Of a stretch of DNA of 64,000 nt, positions 22,318 to 32,660 are shown one piece after another. The DNA is from Pachyseris speciosa (Eukaryota; Cnidaria; Anthozoa; Scleractinia; Pachyseridae). The stretch is taken from NCBI GenBank assembly GCA_016490735.1, contig JAEMWC010000254.1:288501-352500 (forward strand), in the 5' to 3' direction. Under the pieces are notes generated by a model. It saw nothing but the letters and a program-made list of their open reading frames with translations. It did not search any database and had not been told where the DNA came from. The number at the start of each line of letters is the position of its first letter. Within the stretch, counting starts at the first letter, position 1. A program made the position numbers and the translations under genes.

Positions 22318-25300
22318 GTAAGGCTACATTTAGTAATTTTCTAAATAATTTTCTTCCCAACTAGATGTGTAATGAGCTAAAATGAAATCCTTTTCTTCTT
22401 GATCGTTCTTGAATTGAAGCGTCGTTCTTGACATCATAGGCGTCGTGTACGCCATGTTTGATCGGGGTTTGATGCACGGAGCTGGTTGGCGGTTTGTCGT
22501 TTTTGCATCCATCGTGTTACTGCTTGTGAGAAAGCCATTTAGTAATCTGACGAGGAAAGTTGCCGCTGATCCAAAATAAGATTTTATATGCCAATCGCTG
22601 AAACTAGGATTTGTTATACTTGTTGTGCGGGTTGTTGTGTATGTTTAATCGCTTTCGTGACCTGCGTGTCACGATCAAATGACGCTTAATTCTCTTAGCA
22701 AACAGAGAGCAAACTGAGAGGTTTCATTCTTAAGTAAACTATTTTTTATATATATACTAAGCTTATATGCTGTTACCTGACGTTTCTTGGTTTGGTGTTG
22801 TAGAGAGAGACCACCTTTCGTTCCCGCTCCGCTTCGCCACCTCGCAGCCCAGCTCGAAGAAGATCAAGATCGCCAGGGAGGCGAAGATCTCGCTCTCGGT
22901 CGCGATCTCCTGCACGAAGCCGTGCACGTCCGCCATCACCGAAATCGTCGAAAGAGACTCTAGTGCAACAAGAAACGTTGCGAGCCGTGGTTACACCGAC
23001 TCGGCGGTCTCCGAGGCGAGGTCGAACACCCGAAAGAAGGATCGAAGAGTCTTCAACTACGCTTACCTCAACTACTACCACAACCAGCAGCGTCACCTCG
23101 GATAGTTCCAGCGTAATTACATCGCGAGTGACTCGTTCTGTCACGAAGAAGCTCATCGCTGAGGAAAAGGAAGCGCTGCTTACGACAACAGATATGAAAC
23201 CGTCGAAAGGCAAGCATGGGTACGAGTTTGGTGGGCCCGTTGGTGTGTTCTTGATGATGATATCTCTACCAGCTTTGGCCATGGCGTCGTATCTGTTCTG
23301 TAACGGAAGCAATTCCTGCTCAATCAGGCAGATGCCATCCCTTCCGCCACTGTGGGAGTTTAAAGGAGCATTCTTTGATGTAGGTCATTTGATTGTTGAT
23401 GCTTGGATCATACTTCAGGCGATAATCTACATGCTCCCCATTGGAAAGGTAAATCTTTGTTGAGTATGTTTAACGATTATGTAATGCATTTATCTCACGG
23501 TACAGTTTGGATGATACCTGAAAATAAAGCTACCTGTCATCACCTATTAACATTGCTGCCATGCCAATTAACAAAATATTCATTGCTACAATCTTGGACA
23601 AAACTGTTGAGAAAATTAAGCGCCGCAGCCTTTTTTCGGGCAAAATAACTGAGTTTGAAAGCCCCCTCCCCAATCAATGTTGCTTGGTGGCTTTGAATTG
23701 GGGGTGGGAGGAGGGAGGGGGGGGAGGGGAGAAGATACACATCATGGAGAAGGAATTTGGACTCCAAGAAGCTTGTTTTCTCCAGTAGTTTGTCCAAATG
23801 TATGGCACTAACAACGGATTCAACAGGGTTCCAGATAAGATTTTAAGGCAGGGTGTCAACAAGGAATTCCATCAGGTCAAATTTCCAGTGCTCCCACCAA
23901 ACCATTATAAATTTTCTATTAATTTACAGTCGGGTCATGTAGCTGAGGTGCAAACCCCCTCCCCCACAATCCCCCATGCAGCTTCGCTGCACAGCGCCAC
24001 AGACGTGGCACGTTAATGTTCTGGCTACTCTGCATTTTCCCCCTTGTACTTTTCCTCTTTTTGAAAACCCCTCAGTGGGCGAGTGAAATTAGCCTCAGTA
24101 GTCTTGTGAGTCTGTCCGAAATTGACAGCTTGATATATGATTATTTCCAATCAGAAGTTATTTTAAAACTTAAGACTGCAAGATGGGTGAAGCAATGAGT
24201 TGACAATAATAATAATGATAATAATAATAATAATAACAATAATAAAGGTTTATTCAAAATCAACATAGTAGTCCACTAAGAGTGAATTGCATTAAAAGTT
24301 GCAATATAAATATCATCCGTATCTAAAGTTAAAATCTTTGTGATAATTGGAATAAACTGTAAAATTTTTATATACAATAAAACTAAGATTAATTATGTAT
24401 ATGAAGAAAATATTTACACGTTCCCTGTCATAGATGTAATAAAAGTGTTCTGAAAACGATTCGTTTGCATTGCAAAGCGATCAAACTGGCGCGGTCTCCT
24501 CAGATTGTAACTAAAAACATGCTTAGGTAGCAATAGGTGAGCAAGCTTATGATCTGCATTGCAACAACATGGATTAATTTAAAATCCAAGCATACTTTCA
24601 AAGAAACGGGAAAGCTGAACAGCCAATACAAAATAAGAATGTAAGAAAAAGAGAGAGAGAGACAGTTCATGAACTAGGAACTGTCTATAACCAGTGATAG
24701 ACCATAACAAAATGAGCTCACCACTAAACTGGGCGAAAGGTACATGAACTACTGTGGTTTGTAAGGCATGCTGCACTCCCATTGGGAAAGTGATATTTAA
24801 GTGGGGGCAAGTGAAAACTGAAATTTACTGGCCCATTGGGCAAGTGCTTTTCAAAAATGTTTTCCTACCCTGATGCAGTCCCCTTAGGGAATGTGCACCA
24901 GTTTCAATTAGCACCCCGTTGAATAAGTGTCCTTGGTATCCCCTAATCACCAACATAGCTCTCTCATCCACAGAGGTCTCTTTTTGTGTCATTGGGAGGC
25001 TGGGGAGAGGGTTAATGAAAGCGTGCATGGTGGATGGGAAGGAGAGAGGAGGAGGCCTTGAGGTTCCTGCCCTTTCACTCTCCCTATCGTCCCCGGCATG
25101 ACGCCCCCACTCCCATTTCCACCTCCCCTTGACCCACCTGGGGGAGCCTCTGCGGAGGAGAGGGCCAACATAGAAAAGCTCCTCGTGAAGAACTGCTGTC
25201 ATTTACATTTGTAGCTTCTCCTTCTGATTTTGTTATTGTGTTGTCTCGTTTCAAATTTTGATGAAAGGGCCTGGAGCACAGGGTAAATCTCAGGCCGGGT

Positions 25301-28300
25301 TTCTTGAAAAAAACTGCTGTAGGTCATACAACAGAAATGATACTCCTCCAAAGAAAATGGGAAAAATGACATTTTGGTTTTCACTATTCTTGTTGTTGTT
25401 ATTGCCCTCATTTCTGCTTGTTTAATATGACAGTCCATTCAAGAAAGTCTAGCTCTGGGTTTTAGCCAGAGTTTTGTTACAGTTTGATTAAAAAGAAAAG
25501 ACAGTAATTGACCCCTTCATTTATCGAATACGATTGCCCTAGAAAAGATGAGCAGAAGCTATTCTGATTCTGTCATCTTGTGTTAAGCACAGTTTGTTAA
25601 CCAAGCTCAGATTCAAGAACTCTCTCCTCTTGGTTCTAATTCGAGGTTAACTGTGAACAAAGTAAAATTATAATTATAGGTTGTTATGTTAGTTAACCAG
25701 AACAGAAACCATGCTCATCATAAGAGCCCAACCTTAGACCATAAAACATGTCAAGAGAAATGGTCTTTACAGTGCAGCATTATATTCATTGTTGTTGCTT
25801 CCATATTGACCTTTATTCTAGGTTGTTCGGGGACGATTGCTAGCTGATGGAACCTCTCTTGATTACAGAATGAATGGTATATTGCACATGAATTGTCAGT
25901 TTTCTAATAGCTTTAAATTAATTAATTAATTACCATGAATGTTTGTTTCTACAGTGTATGCACACTGTTTGACCTTTGAAACTTAAATGCAAGTGGAGAC
26001 ATCCATGTATGCGTGTGTAACCATCGAAAATGTACAATTGTATTTATGTTAAACCACAAGAAAAAGCTCAGGGAAAGTTTTCATTTCTCTTCTCTTTGTG
26101 TGGCTCTTTTGTATATTAAATTTAAATCATACAGTTTGTATGCCAGAAAATATTAATCCCCCTCTTAGAGAAAGGTTTTTAGGTTTGATATCTAGCTTCC
26201 CACTCCACTTTTCCAGAAATCCAGAGGTTTCAATCAATTCATGCACATGATCAGTGGTAAAGGGAAAAATATATAAAATCATAATGTACTTGTTTGTGAT
26301 TTAAATCAGGGTTCGTACAGGTCCTGGAAAACCTGGAAAGTCATGGAATTTTATAATTTCATTTTCCAGGCCTGTAAAGTCCTGGAATTTAGGTTTGGGT
26401 CTTGGAAATTCATGGGAAGTCATGGAAAATCAGCAGGCTTTCTATAAGTGGAAAGTAATGTAGATCCAAAGTTACAAAAATTAACCAACAAGTCCACATA
26501 TATGATTTATTTCAGCAGAAATAAACAGCACGTTGAAAGATTATGTGTGTGAACATTTTTGTAATTTTTGTCGTTTTTTGATGTTACTGTCTCAGAATAG
26601 TTGCTTAACTTAGGTCATGGAATTTTTCAAAAAGTCATGGAAAAAATCCTGGAAAGTCATGGAATTTTCACAGCTCAAAAGTGTACAAACCCTGTAGATT
26701 TAACATCAGTGAATGTGTTTTCTAAATGTATTTTCTCCTTTTGTATCAAGGTTTCTTTGCCTTGCTGCTCAGTGTGGTTGGATTCGCGGCCTGCATTTAC
26801 TTCAAAGTCAATGTTTCTTTAGTGTATGACACTTTCATTGGTATCATAACAGCAACCATGATATGGTCCATTATAATCTCAGTCATTGTCTATGTTATGG
26901 CCTGCAAACAGAAGAAAGGATTATCTCCAAGAGGAAACACAGGTATGGCCTCAATATCAATGTCTCGTTCATAGCATTTGCAGAACTGTTAAGGGGCAGA
27001 GGGGCTTGGAATTTTCCTGGATATATTGACTAAGTTGGATCCCTGGTTGGATCCCCACTTTAATAGAAGATTCAAGAAAGACATATTGACTATACACTTT
27101 ACCACAACAGCTGGAAGCCGATACCTACTTGTTTTTTATATCCAAGCCTATTGCATAAAATTATTTCATACAGCTACGTGTTACAACATATTTTTTGAAT
27201 GCAGCATGCTGATAATGTTTCCCTGCTAGCAGAGACCTCTTTTCCTTGTATTCAGTGTGCGGGAGAAAAGAGACCTCTGCCATGGGTCGAAACGGTCTGT
27301 GTTGAGCATGCGCCGCGGTTTCTTAGCAACTGAACCATCGTGTGATGCTTTTAGCATATGATCGGTCAGCAAACCAAACAAGGAGCATGCGTTTTAAAAC
27401 CTCCATCCACAGCCGCGGACGGCAGCTTAATCAAAGACTATTTCAACCCATGGCAGAGGTCTCTTTTCTCCCGCATTCTGAATACAAGGAAAAGAGGTCT
27501 CTGCTAGCAGGGAATGATAATGTGGCCACAAGAATAAATATTGTTTGGTGTTAATCTTATAAGAAATGATTTGGAAATACATGATACAAGAAATGTAAGT
27601 GATAGAAACCAATGTTTCGGTGCATCTTGCGCCATTATCAAGGTTTGCATTTCAATTTCTTAATTAGCACACTTCAATGTAATCAAGAAATGCACAAACA
27701 AATTTGACTGCCTTGTCAATGAAATGCTTTGTATTCAAGATCTTAAACCAGCACTGAATGTACAGTCTGATTCTCTTCGTGCTTAAGTATTCATGTAATT
27801 AGCTTGGCACTCTTTTATGCAAATTTGCTTCAACTTGGCCTTTTCACAAACGGCTTTTTATCATCAATTATGTAACCTTGATAATGGCACAAGATGCACT
27901 GAAACGTCAGTTTCTATCACTTATATTTCTTGTCTTGGTGTTAATCATATGTTTAAATGGCAAGTACATGTAGATTTTTTGCAACACAGAAATGCATCAG
28001 GCTGATTTAGCAAAGACAAGGTGACGGCTGTGACAACAGCATACGCAGATCTACAAACCAACTTGACCAATGGCATAGCAGCAAATTGAGCACCGGAAGT
28101 CGTTTTCAGTCCTTGCCGTGTGCTCTCACGTCCTCAAATGACTTTCCCGTTCTGATGCTAAATTAGGCTATTGTTGTCAGTAGAACAGTGAACTTGGAAA
28201 AAATCATGGAGTTAAAATATGGTGTGAGGCTCATTAAGGCTCTTTAGACTTTCTGGATCCATTTTAAGTTTAAAGGCTACCCGTATTTACCCGTGTCTGA

Positions 28301-29811
28301 TTCTCCTTTTTATCCTAAGATTTTTTTATGAAATTTGTGCTGCATATAATATAGGGAACCTTTTGTTTGTTGATCGGTTCCCTCATTTGCATACACATGT
28401 GGTAAACAAAGGATAAAAACTTGGTAAACAAGAATTCAAAAGGCTGTTGTCCATGTCGTTGTTACAATAAACAACCAAATAACCTATCACAGCTGCTTTT
28501 AAATTACTGCCGATAAACTGGCTGAAAAAACTGTGAAAAACCGGCCGGATATTCTGTGAGCAGACACCAAAAATTTGCATACAGATGAAACAAAATATCA
28601 TCTTATTTGCATAAAAATTGGTAAATTGAATCGCACATTTTTTAGCCAAAGTTTGTTCAAAATTATTTTGCTCGAAGTACAGCAGCTCAGAGCAAAGACA
28701 AAATAAGTGAGGTATATTTTGCATAGGCTGTCGAAGATTCAAAATCTTTTGACAACTGAAAATCGTTGGAGGCGCATTTCACAGGAGATGATTATCTTTA
28801 TTTCTCACCCCGTTACGCTTGATTAAACATTGGCATGATCATTTGTTTACCTTTAGTTAGCATTCGGATACATGAAAACTTTTTAACTAAAAAAGATGGG
28901 AGTTTTTTTTTTTAACCAATGACTAAACCTGAACTGGCAGAGAATTTGTATCTGTTTTTCGTGAGTAGATAACTCCAGCCGTTCGATCGTGTGAGAATTT
29001 TCTCTGACCAAATGGTGGTTTTTTAACAGATAGGCATACTGCAATTTATTTTATTTTTGGAAAATTGTCTTGAAAAATAGGGTTCACGTTATACACTGGT
29101 GCGCATTATACACGGGTAAATACAGTATGCGTTAAAAGTTTAACCCAGTGTCTGCTCACTTAAGTGTTGGTACTCTACCAGGGTTTGTACAGGTCCTGGA
29201 AAACCTGGAAAGTCATGGAATTTTATTATTTCATTTTCCAGGCCTGAAAAGTCCTGGAATTTAGGTTTGGGTCCAGGAAATTCATGGAAAGTCTTGGAAA
29301 ATCAGCAGGCTTTCTATGAGTGGAAAGCAATGTAGATCCAAAGTTACAAAAATTAACCGACAAGTCCAAATATATGATTTATTTCAATAGAAATAAACAT
29401 AACGTGTGTTGCAAGATTACACTTGTGAACATTTTTGTCATTTTTGTCATTGTTTCTACATTACTGTCACAGAACAGTTGCTTAACTTAGGTTATGGAAT
29501 TTTTCGAAAAGTCACAGAAAAAGTCCTGGAAAGTCATGGAATTTTCACAGCTCAAAAGTGTACAAACCCTGTCTACCCACAAGTCTCTTGTTTAGCCATA
29601 AAATAAAACAAATCTAGCTATTAAAAAAACTTTATGGAAGTTATCTTTCCACCATATGTTGCATTGTAAGCCACATCTGAAATTCAATGTTTATTTTCTT
29701 TCAACAGGAAATCTCATTTATGACTTTTTCTTGGGACATCAGCTCAATCCACGATGGGGGAAGTTTGATTTCAAGTACTTCTTTGAAATTAGACCAGGAC
29801 TCATTGGATGG
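22162..29811 (+). CDS. LBR: Lamin B receptor gene, exons 1-5 (5' part)
   Basis: Five exons join in phase (22162-22317, 22804-23448, 25822-25876, 26751-26942, 29708-29811) to 1152 nt, 384 codons. They encode an N-terminal Tudor domain, an RS-rich nucleoplasmic segment and the first transmembrane helices of a sterol C14-reductase (ERG24/DHCR7) domain. LBR sits in the inner nuclear membrane, binds lamin and chromatin through its N-terminus, and in animals has C14-reductase activity through its C-terminus. The remaining 250 or so residues, including the NADPH- and sterol-binding C-terminal helices, are not found downstream in this window. After exon 5 come only repeats and the Polinton, so either the next intron is very long or the gene is broken here. 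Confidence 0.88.
22804..23448 (+). CDS. LBR: LBR exon 2, RS domain and first membrane helices
   Basis: The acceptor is TTGGTGTTGTAG and the donor GGAAAG/GTAAAT, both phase 0. Residues 53-110 are an Arg-Ser/Pro-rich stretch (many RSRS and SPR units), the site where SR kinases and CDK act on LBR. A Ser/Thr-rich linker with [14 protein letters not shown] follows. Then [20 protein letters not shown] begins the sterol-reductase domain, followed by [20 protein letters not shown]. Confidence 0.88.
24204..24246. repeat. (AAT)n microsatellite in LBR intron 2
   Basis: About 14 units of AAT with single interruptions (GAT, AAC). Confidence 0.85.
25822..25876 (+). CDS. LBR: LBR exon 3
   Basis: The acceptor is TTTATTCTAG and the donor GAATG/GTATAT; 55 nt ending in phase 1. 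It encodes [18 protein letters not shown], the short loop that precedes the third helix in LBR and TM7SF2/ERG24 proteins. Confidence 0.82.
26307..26694. repeat. MITE, CAGGGTTTGTAC family, copy 1
   Basis: The inverted termini are CAGGGTTCGTAC and GTACAAACCCTG. The interior is rich in TCCTGGAAA/TCATGGAA words. It lies in LBR intron 3 and is close to 90% identical to 29179-29571. No clear target duplication is left. Confidence 0.75.
26751..26942 (+). CDS. LBR: LBR exon 4, transmembrane helices
   Basis: The acceptor is TTGTATCAAG and the donor ACACAG/GTATGG, phase 1-1. Two hydrophobic helices are seen: [17 protein letters not shown] and [21 protein letters not shown] basic loop [12 protein letters not shown] follows, the position of SLAxxGNTGN-type loops in the family. 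Confidence 0.85.
27221..27513. repeat. Foldback MITE, CCCTGCTAGCAG family
   Basis: The 68-bp or so arms CCCTGCTAGCAGAGACCTC and GAGGTCTCTGCTAGCAGGG continue through TTTTCCTTGTATTCAG. The centre (about 155 bp) holds GAGCATGCGCCGCGG. A very short relative lies at 62141-62172. Confidence 0.75.
27545..27947. mobile_element. Foldback retroelement with decayed hammerhead-like core
   Basis: Inverted arms of about 65 bp (27586-27655 and 27870-27933) carry CACTGAAACGTC and its imperfect inverse. The whole is flanked by TTGGTGTTAATCTT and TTGGTGTTAATCAT, a likely 14-bp target duplication with one change. On the plus strand TTGATAATGGCACAAGATGCACTGAAACGTC resembles a hammerhead core (compare CTGATGA...GAAAC...GUC), but the first block is degenerate. 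The overall plan (long target duplication, end repeated in inverse) is like 14861-15111. Confidence 0.5.
29179..29571. repeat. MITE, CAGGGTTTGTAC family, copy 2
   Basis: The termini CAGGGTTTGTAC and GTACAAACCCTG are flanked by TCTAC on both sides (29174-29178 and 29572-29576), a 5-bp target duplication. It lies in LBR intron 4; the sibling is in intron 3. Confidence 0.78.
29708..29811 (+). CDS. LBR: LBR exon 5, conserved reductase core
   Basis: The acceptor is CTTTCAACAG and the donor GGATGG/GTAAGA. It encodes [20 protein letters not shown], then [13 protein letters not shown], the best conserved segment of LBR/ERG24 sterol reductases (G-N-x-I-Y-D-F-F-x-G-x-x-L-N-P-R). It ends in phase 0. 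No continuation was found in the rest of the window. Confidence 0.9.
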
Positions 29812-30142
29812 GTAAGACACAAGTTCAACAATTATTTCTTTATTTTTAACCAGTTAAAAGGCCGTGGAAAATGAGCCTATTTTAAGGTTTTGGTTCTGTT
29901 TGATTTCTATCCCATGAAGGTTTCTGGTGTGTACTGTAGGGGGGCCATTCACCAATATTAAGGCAACGAAGTGCAAGCAATATTAAAACCAGCCAAATTA
30001 TCTGACGTCAAGATTTTCTTTTGGTGCTCTTTTGACAACCATCTTTTATGCCATTTTGTTTCTCAAGTTGTATATCATGAAATCATATGCAGAATATACT
30101 CTCCATGTGCATGTGATAAATAGGTAGTAGGACCTATTTATT

Positions 30143-30223
30143 AAGCGGCCGTCGCTTAGCGACGAGCCGCTTCTAGTAATACCCTTTTTTTTTAAGCGGC
30201 CGTCGCTTAGCGACGAGCCGCTT
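30143..30223. repeat. 30-bp palindrome, copies 1 and 2
   Basis: Two copies (30143-30172 and 30194-30223) of AAGCGGCCGTCGC-TTA-GCGACGAGCCGCTT, a stem of 13 bp with one unpaired A, each followed by TCTAGTAATACCC and a T run. Three more copies are listed at 31736-31881. Confidence 0.85.
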
Positions 30224-30229
30224 CTAGTA

Positions 30230-30420
30230 ATACCCTTTTTTTTTTTTTGTAGTTTTTTTTGTCGTGGTGTCCGTCGAGAGGCCCGTGCCCCTCTCGGCCA
30301 GAGGAAGAAACAATGACATAAGTAAAGAAATAATTTAATTATACCGGATCCGGTTTTAGAACTCGCGACCATCCAATTCTTACCTCGGCCCCTTATCCGA
30401 TTGCGCTAATGAAACATCTG
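30230..30420 (-). repeat. tRNA-derived SINE, family A, copy 1
   Basis: Read on the minus strand it has an A box (TAGCGCAATCGGATAAG, 30395-30411), a B-box-like GGTCGCGAGTTCTAAAACC (30351-30369), a body with the hairpin GGCCGAGAGG/CCTCTCGAC, and an A-rich tail at 30230-30255. Copies 2 and 3 are at 35062-35240 and 36552-36725. Confidence 0.65.
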
Positions 30421-31456
30421 TTGCGGCGAGTAAGGAATTTTGTAGTAAATAAAGTCATTAGGTCGGTCACGCATCGTCTCTTTAAAATCCGTTTCAATGC
30501 CCAACGGTTACAGAGAAAAGAAATGTTTTCTCAGAATTGAATTACCCCAGTGTACATCCCATAACAAAGGATATTTATTTGAAAGCGTTTGTTTTGAGCA
30601 GTATTTCAGAACAACAGATGATTGGGTATGGAATAAAGGTCAGAAGGGTGTACAGGTTTTATTTTGCGTGATTATAATTATTTTCTCGATGCTCGCGTCG
30701 TTGTATCTAAACTTTGCGTAATAATGTAAAGAGTATAAACTTTTAATTGACTAAAAGGCACCCAGAGTAGCATAACGCTTGCTTTCCCGATATTGCGTCT
30801 ATTAAAAGTTATGTTTCTTGTCTGTTTCACTGGTGGGAACGGGCACTTCTGATTGGACAGATATTATAGTTTTGAAACTGTGTCCTGTCTATGGTTATTT
30901 TCGTTTCACAATTCATTTGTTTTAAAAAAAATCTTTTTTGGGCATTTGTGTTTCTTTTCCGGAATGATAAATTGTAACAACGTTTAAAATCATTTATAAG
31001 GCCTATGAAATCTTAAAGAAAGTCCATAACTTTCACTGAATTTACTTTACATGTAACGAGATTGTTCGTGACCCGGTTTTGAAGATAAACAAATATTGAC
31101 CGAGTTAGTGATGGTGCAATACCGGAAGTGAAATCAACCAACACAGCTCTTTTGCGTGGCGTTGTTTGAACATACCTTTGTGGTATTGAGATATCAGTTA
31201 TCGTCGAGAAACCGGTCAACGGATCGAAGACTCAGATTTATAGCAAATTGTTCGCTTTCTTTGAAATTGTCGAACAAATCGAAGTGCCAGTGTTTTGTGA
31301 AGCTTCAGCTGGCCTTGGTTTCGCGCGTAGCGAATATCCATAGAATCGCTTCACTACTTTTCCGTGTTAAATTGCAAAATGGGTTTACAGCTTAAGCGTT
31401 GACAAAAGAAAAAAGAAAAACAAGTGAAAAGGAATGGAAAAAAAAAGAGATAAAAG

Positions 31457-31560
31457 AAAAAAAATTTTCACTCTGTTGAGACTTGAACCACCCACCTTAC
31501 GCTGCCACGACAGCATGCAATGAGCACATTAACCCACTACGCCACTAAAACCTTCTCCTA
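31457..31560 (-). repeat. tRNA-like SINE, family B, copy 1
   Basis: On the minus strand AGTGGCGTAGTGGGTTAATG is A-box-like and GGTGGTTCAAGTCTC is B-box-like. Two more copies lie at 36290-36385 and 37490-37577, each just right of the same AAAGAAAAACAAGTGAAAAGG sequence. Confidence 0.55.
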
Positions 31561-31735
31561 ACGTAGATTCGAATTTTAAATTCTTTATCATTCAGAATGA
31601 CGAATTGACTGTCATGCCAACTGAGAGGTGACAAAAATTGAATTACGATCAACTTGAACTTATCCTGTGCATTAATCCGGCTCGGATGGTCAAAAAGGCC
31701 GCTTCTAATTCTCGCAGAATTTCTTGTTTTTTTTT

Positions 31736-31881
31736 AAGCGGCCGTCGCTTAGCGACGAGCCGCTTCTAGTAATACCCTTTTTTTTTTTTTTTTTTTTTAA
31801 GCGGCCGTCGCTTAGCGACGAGCCGCTTCTTAAATTACCCGTTTTTTTTTTAAGCGGCCGTCGCTTAGCGACGAGCCGCTT
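31736..31881. repeat. 30-bp palindrome, copies 3 to 5
   Basis: Copies at 31736-31765, 31799-31828 and 31852-31881, separated by T runs and TAGTAATACCC or TAAATTACCC. All five copies in the window are in the same orientation and next to T runs. Confidence 0.85.
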
Positions 31882-31890
31882 CTAGTAATA

Positions 31891-31925
<35 letters not shown>

Positions 31926-31928
<3 letters not shown>

Positions 31929-32660
31929 TTTTTTTTGTCGTGGTGTCCGTCGAGAGGCCCGTGCCCCTCTCGGCCAGAGGATTTTTGTTGAGAATTGTCA
32001 AGCGATTATGAAAAGAAAGGTAGCTTCGTGGCTGACCATTTTTGCGAGCTTGGGCATAGTATGAAATGCCATATTCTCGACACTTTAAAAATTTTGTGGC
32101 TTTGCCTCGTAGGCTAAAGTTCCGGCAGTCTGATTGATCTCTCAGTTTTTGAACGCGTAGTACACCCGTTGGATCACCGGGCAAACAACGGAACGCTTCT
32201 ACAGCGCATGCAACCGAATTTGGAAACTGGAGCGCATCGGACGGGTAGGCATATAATCTTCGGTCTCTCTGGTGGCAATTTGAGGGAGATAGGTCGATTT
32301 GTTTGGAATTTATTGGCCTTCGCGTGGTGAGGGTTGGTTCGGAGCTCCCCTGCCTTCAGTTATTTTGTAATGCACAGTACTCGTAGGAAACAAAATCGAC
32401 GAAATGGCGTTCAAAACGGCTAGAAGGCACAAGGCGGCTATTGAATAAAGGTAAGAAGGCTTTACAGGTTATATTTTGAGTGATCATGATTATTTTCTCG
32501 ATGCTCGCATCGTTGTATCTAAACTTCGCGTAATAATATAGAGTGTAAACTTTAATTGACTAAAAGGCAATTTATTACAGGTAGACAAACAAAAAGATTT
32601 CTGGCCTTCGCGTGGTGAGGTTTCGTTCAGGGCTTCCCTGCCTTCAGTTATTTTATAATG
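31926..32660. repeat. Long direct duplication, left copy
   Basis: It is nearly identical to 37698-38422. The right copy is cut at its end by Polinton copy 2, while this one continues as ATAATGTAAAGTACTCG. It therefore serves as an empty-site paralogue of the Polinton left flank. Confidence 0.75.

Noticed and set aside
22773..23312. Minus-strand frame of 179 residues
   Set aside because: It is antisense to LBR exon 2 and results from its biased RS codons.
31882..32184. Minus-strand frame with LRDQSDCRNFSLRGKATKF, also at 37581-37952
   Set aside because: The two copies lie in a long direct duplication and end in poly-T derived lysines; recurrence comes from the repeat, not from selection on a protein.
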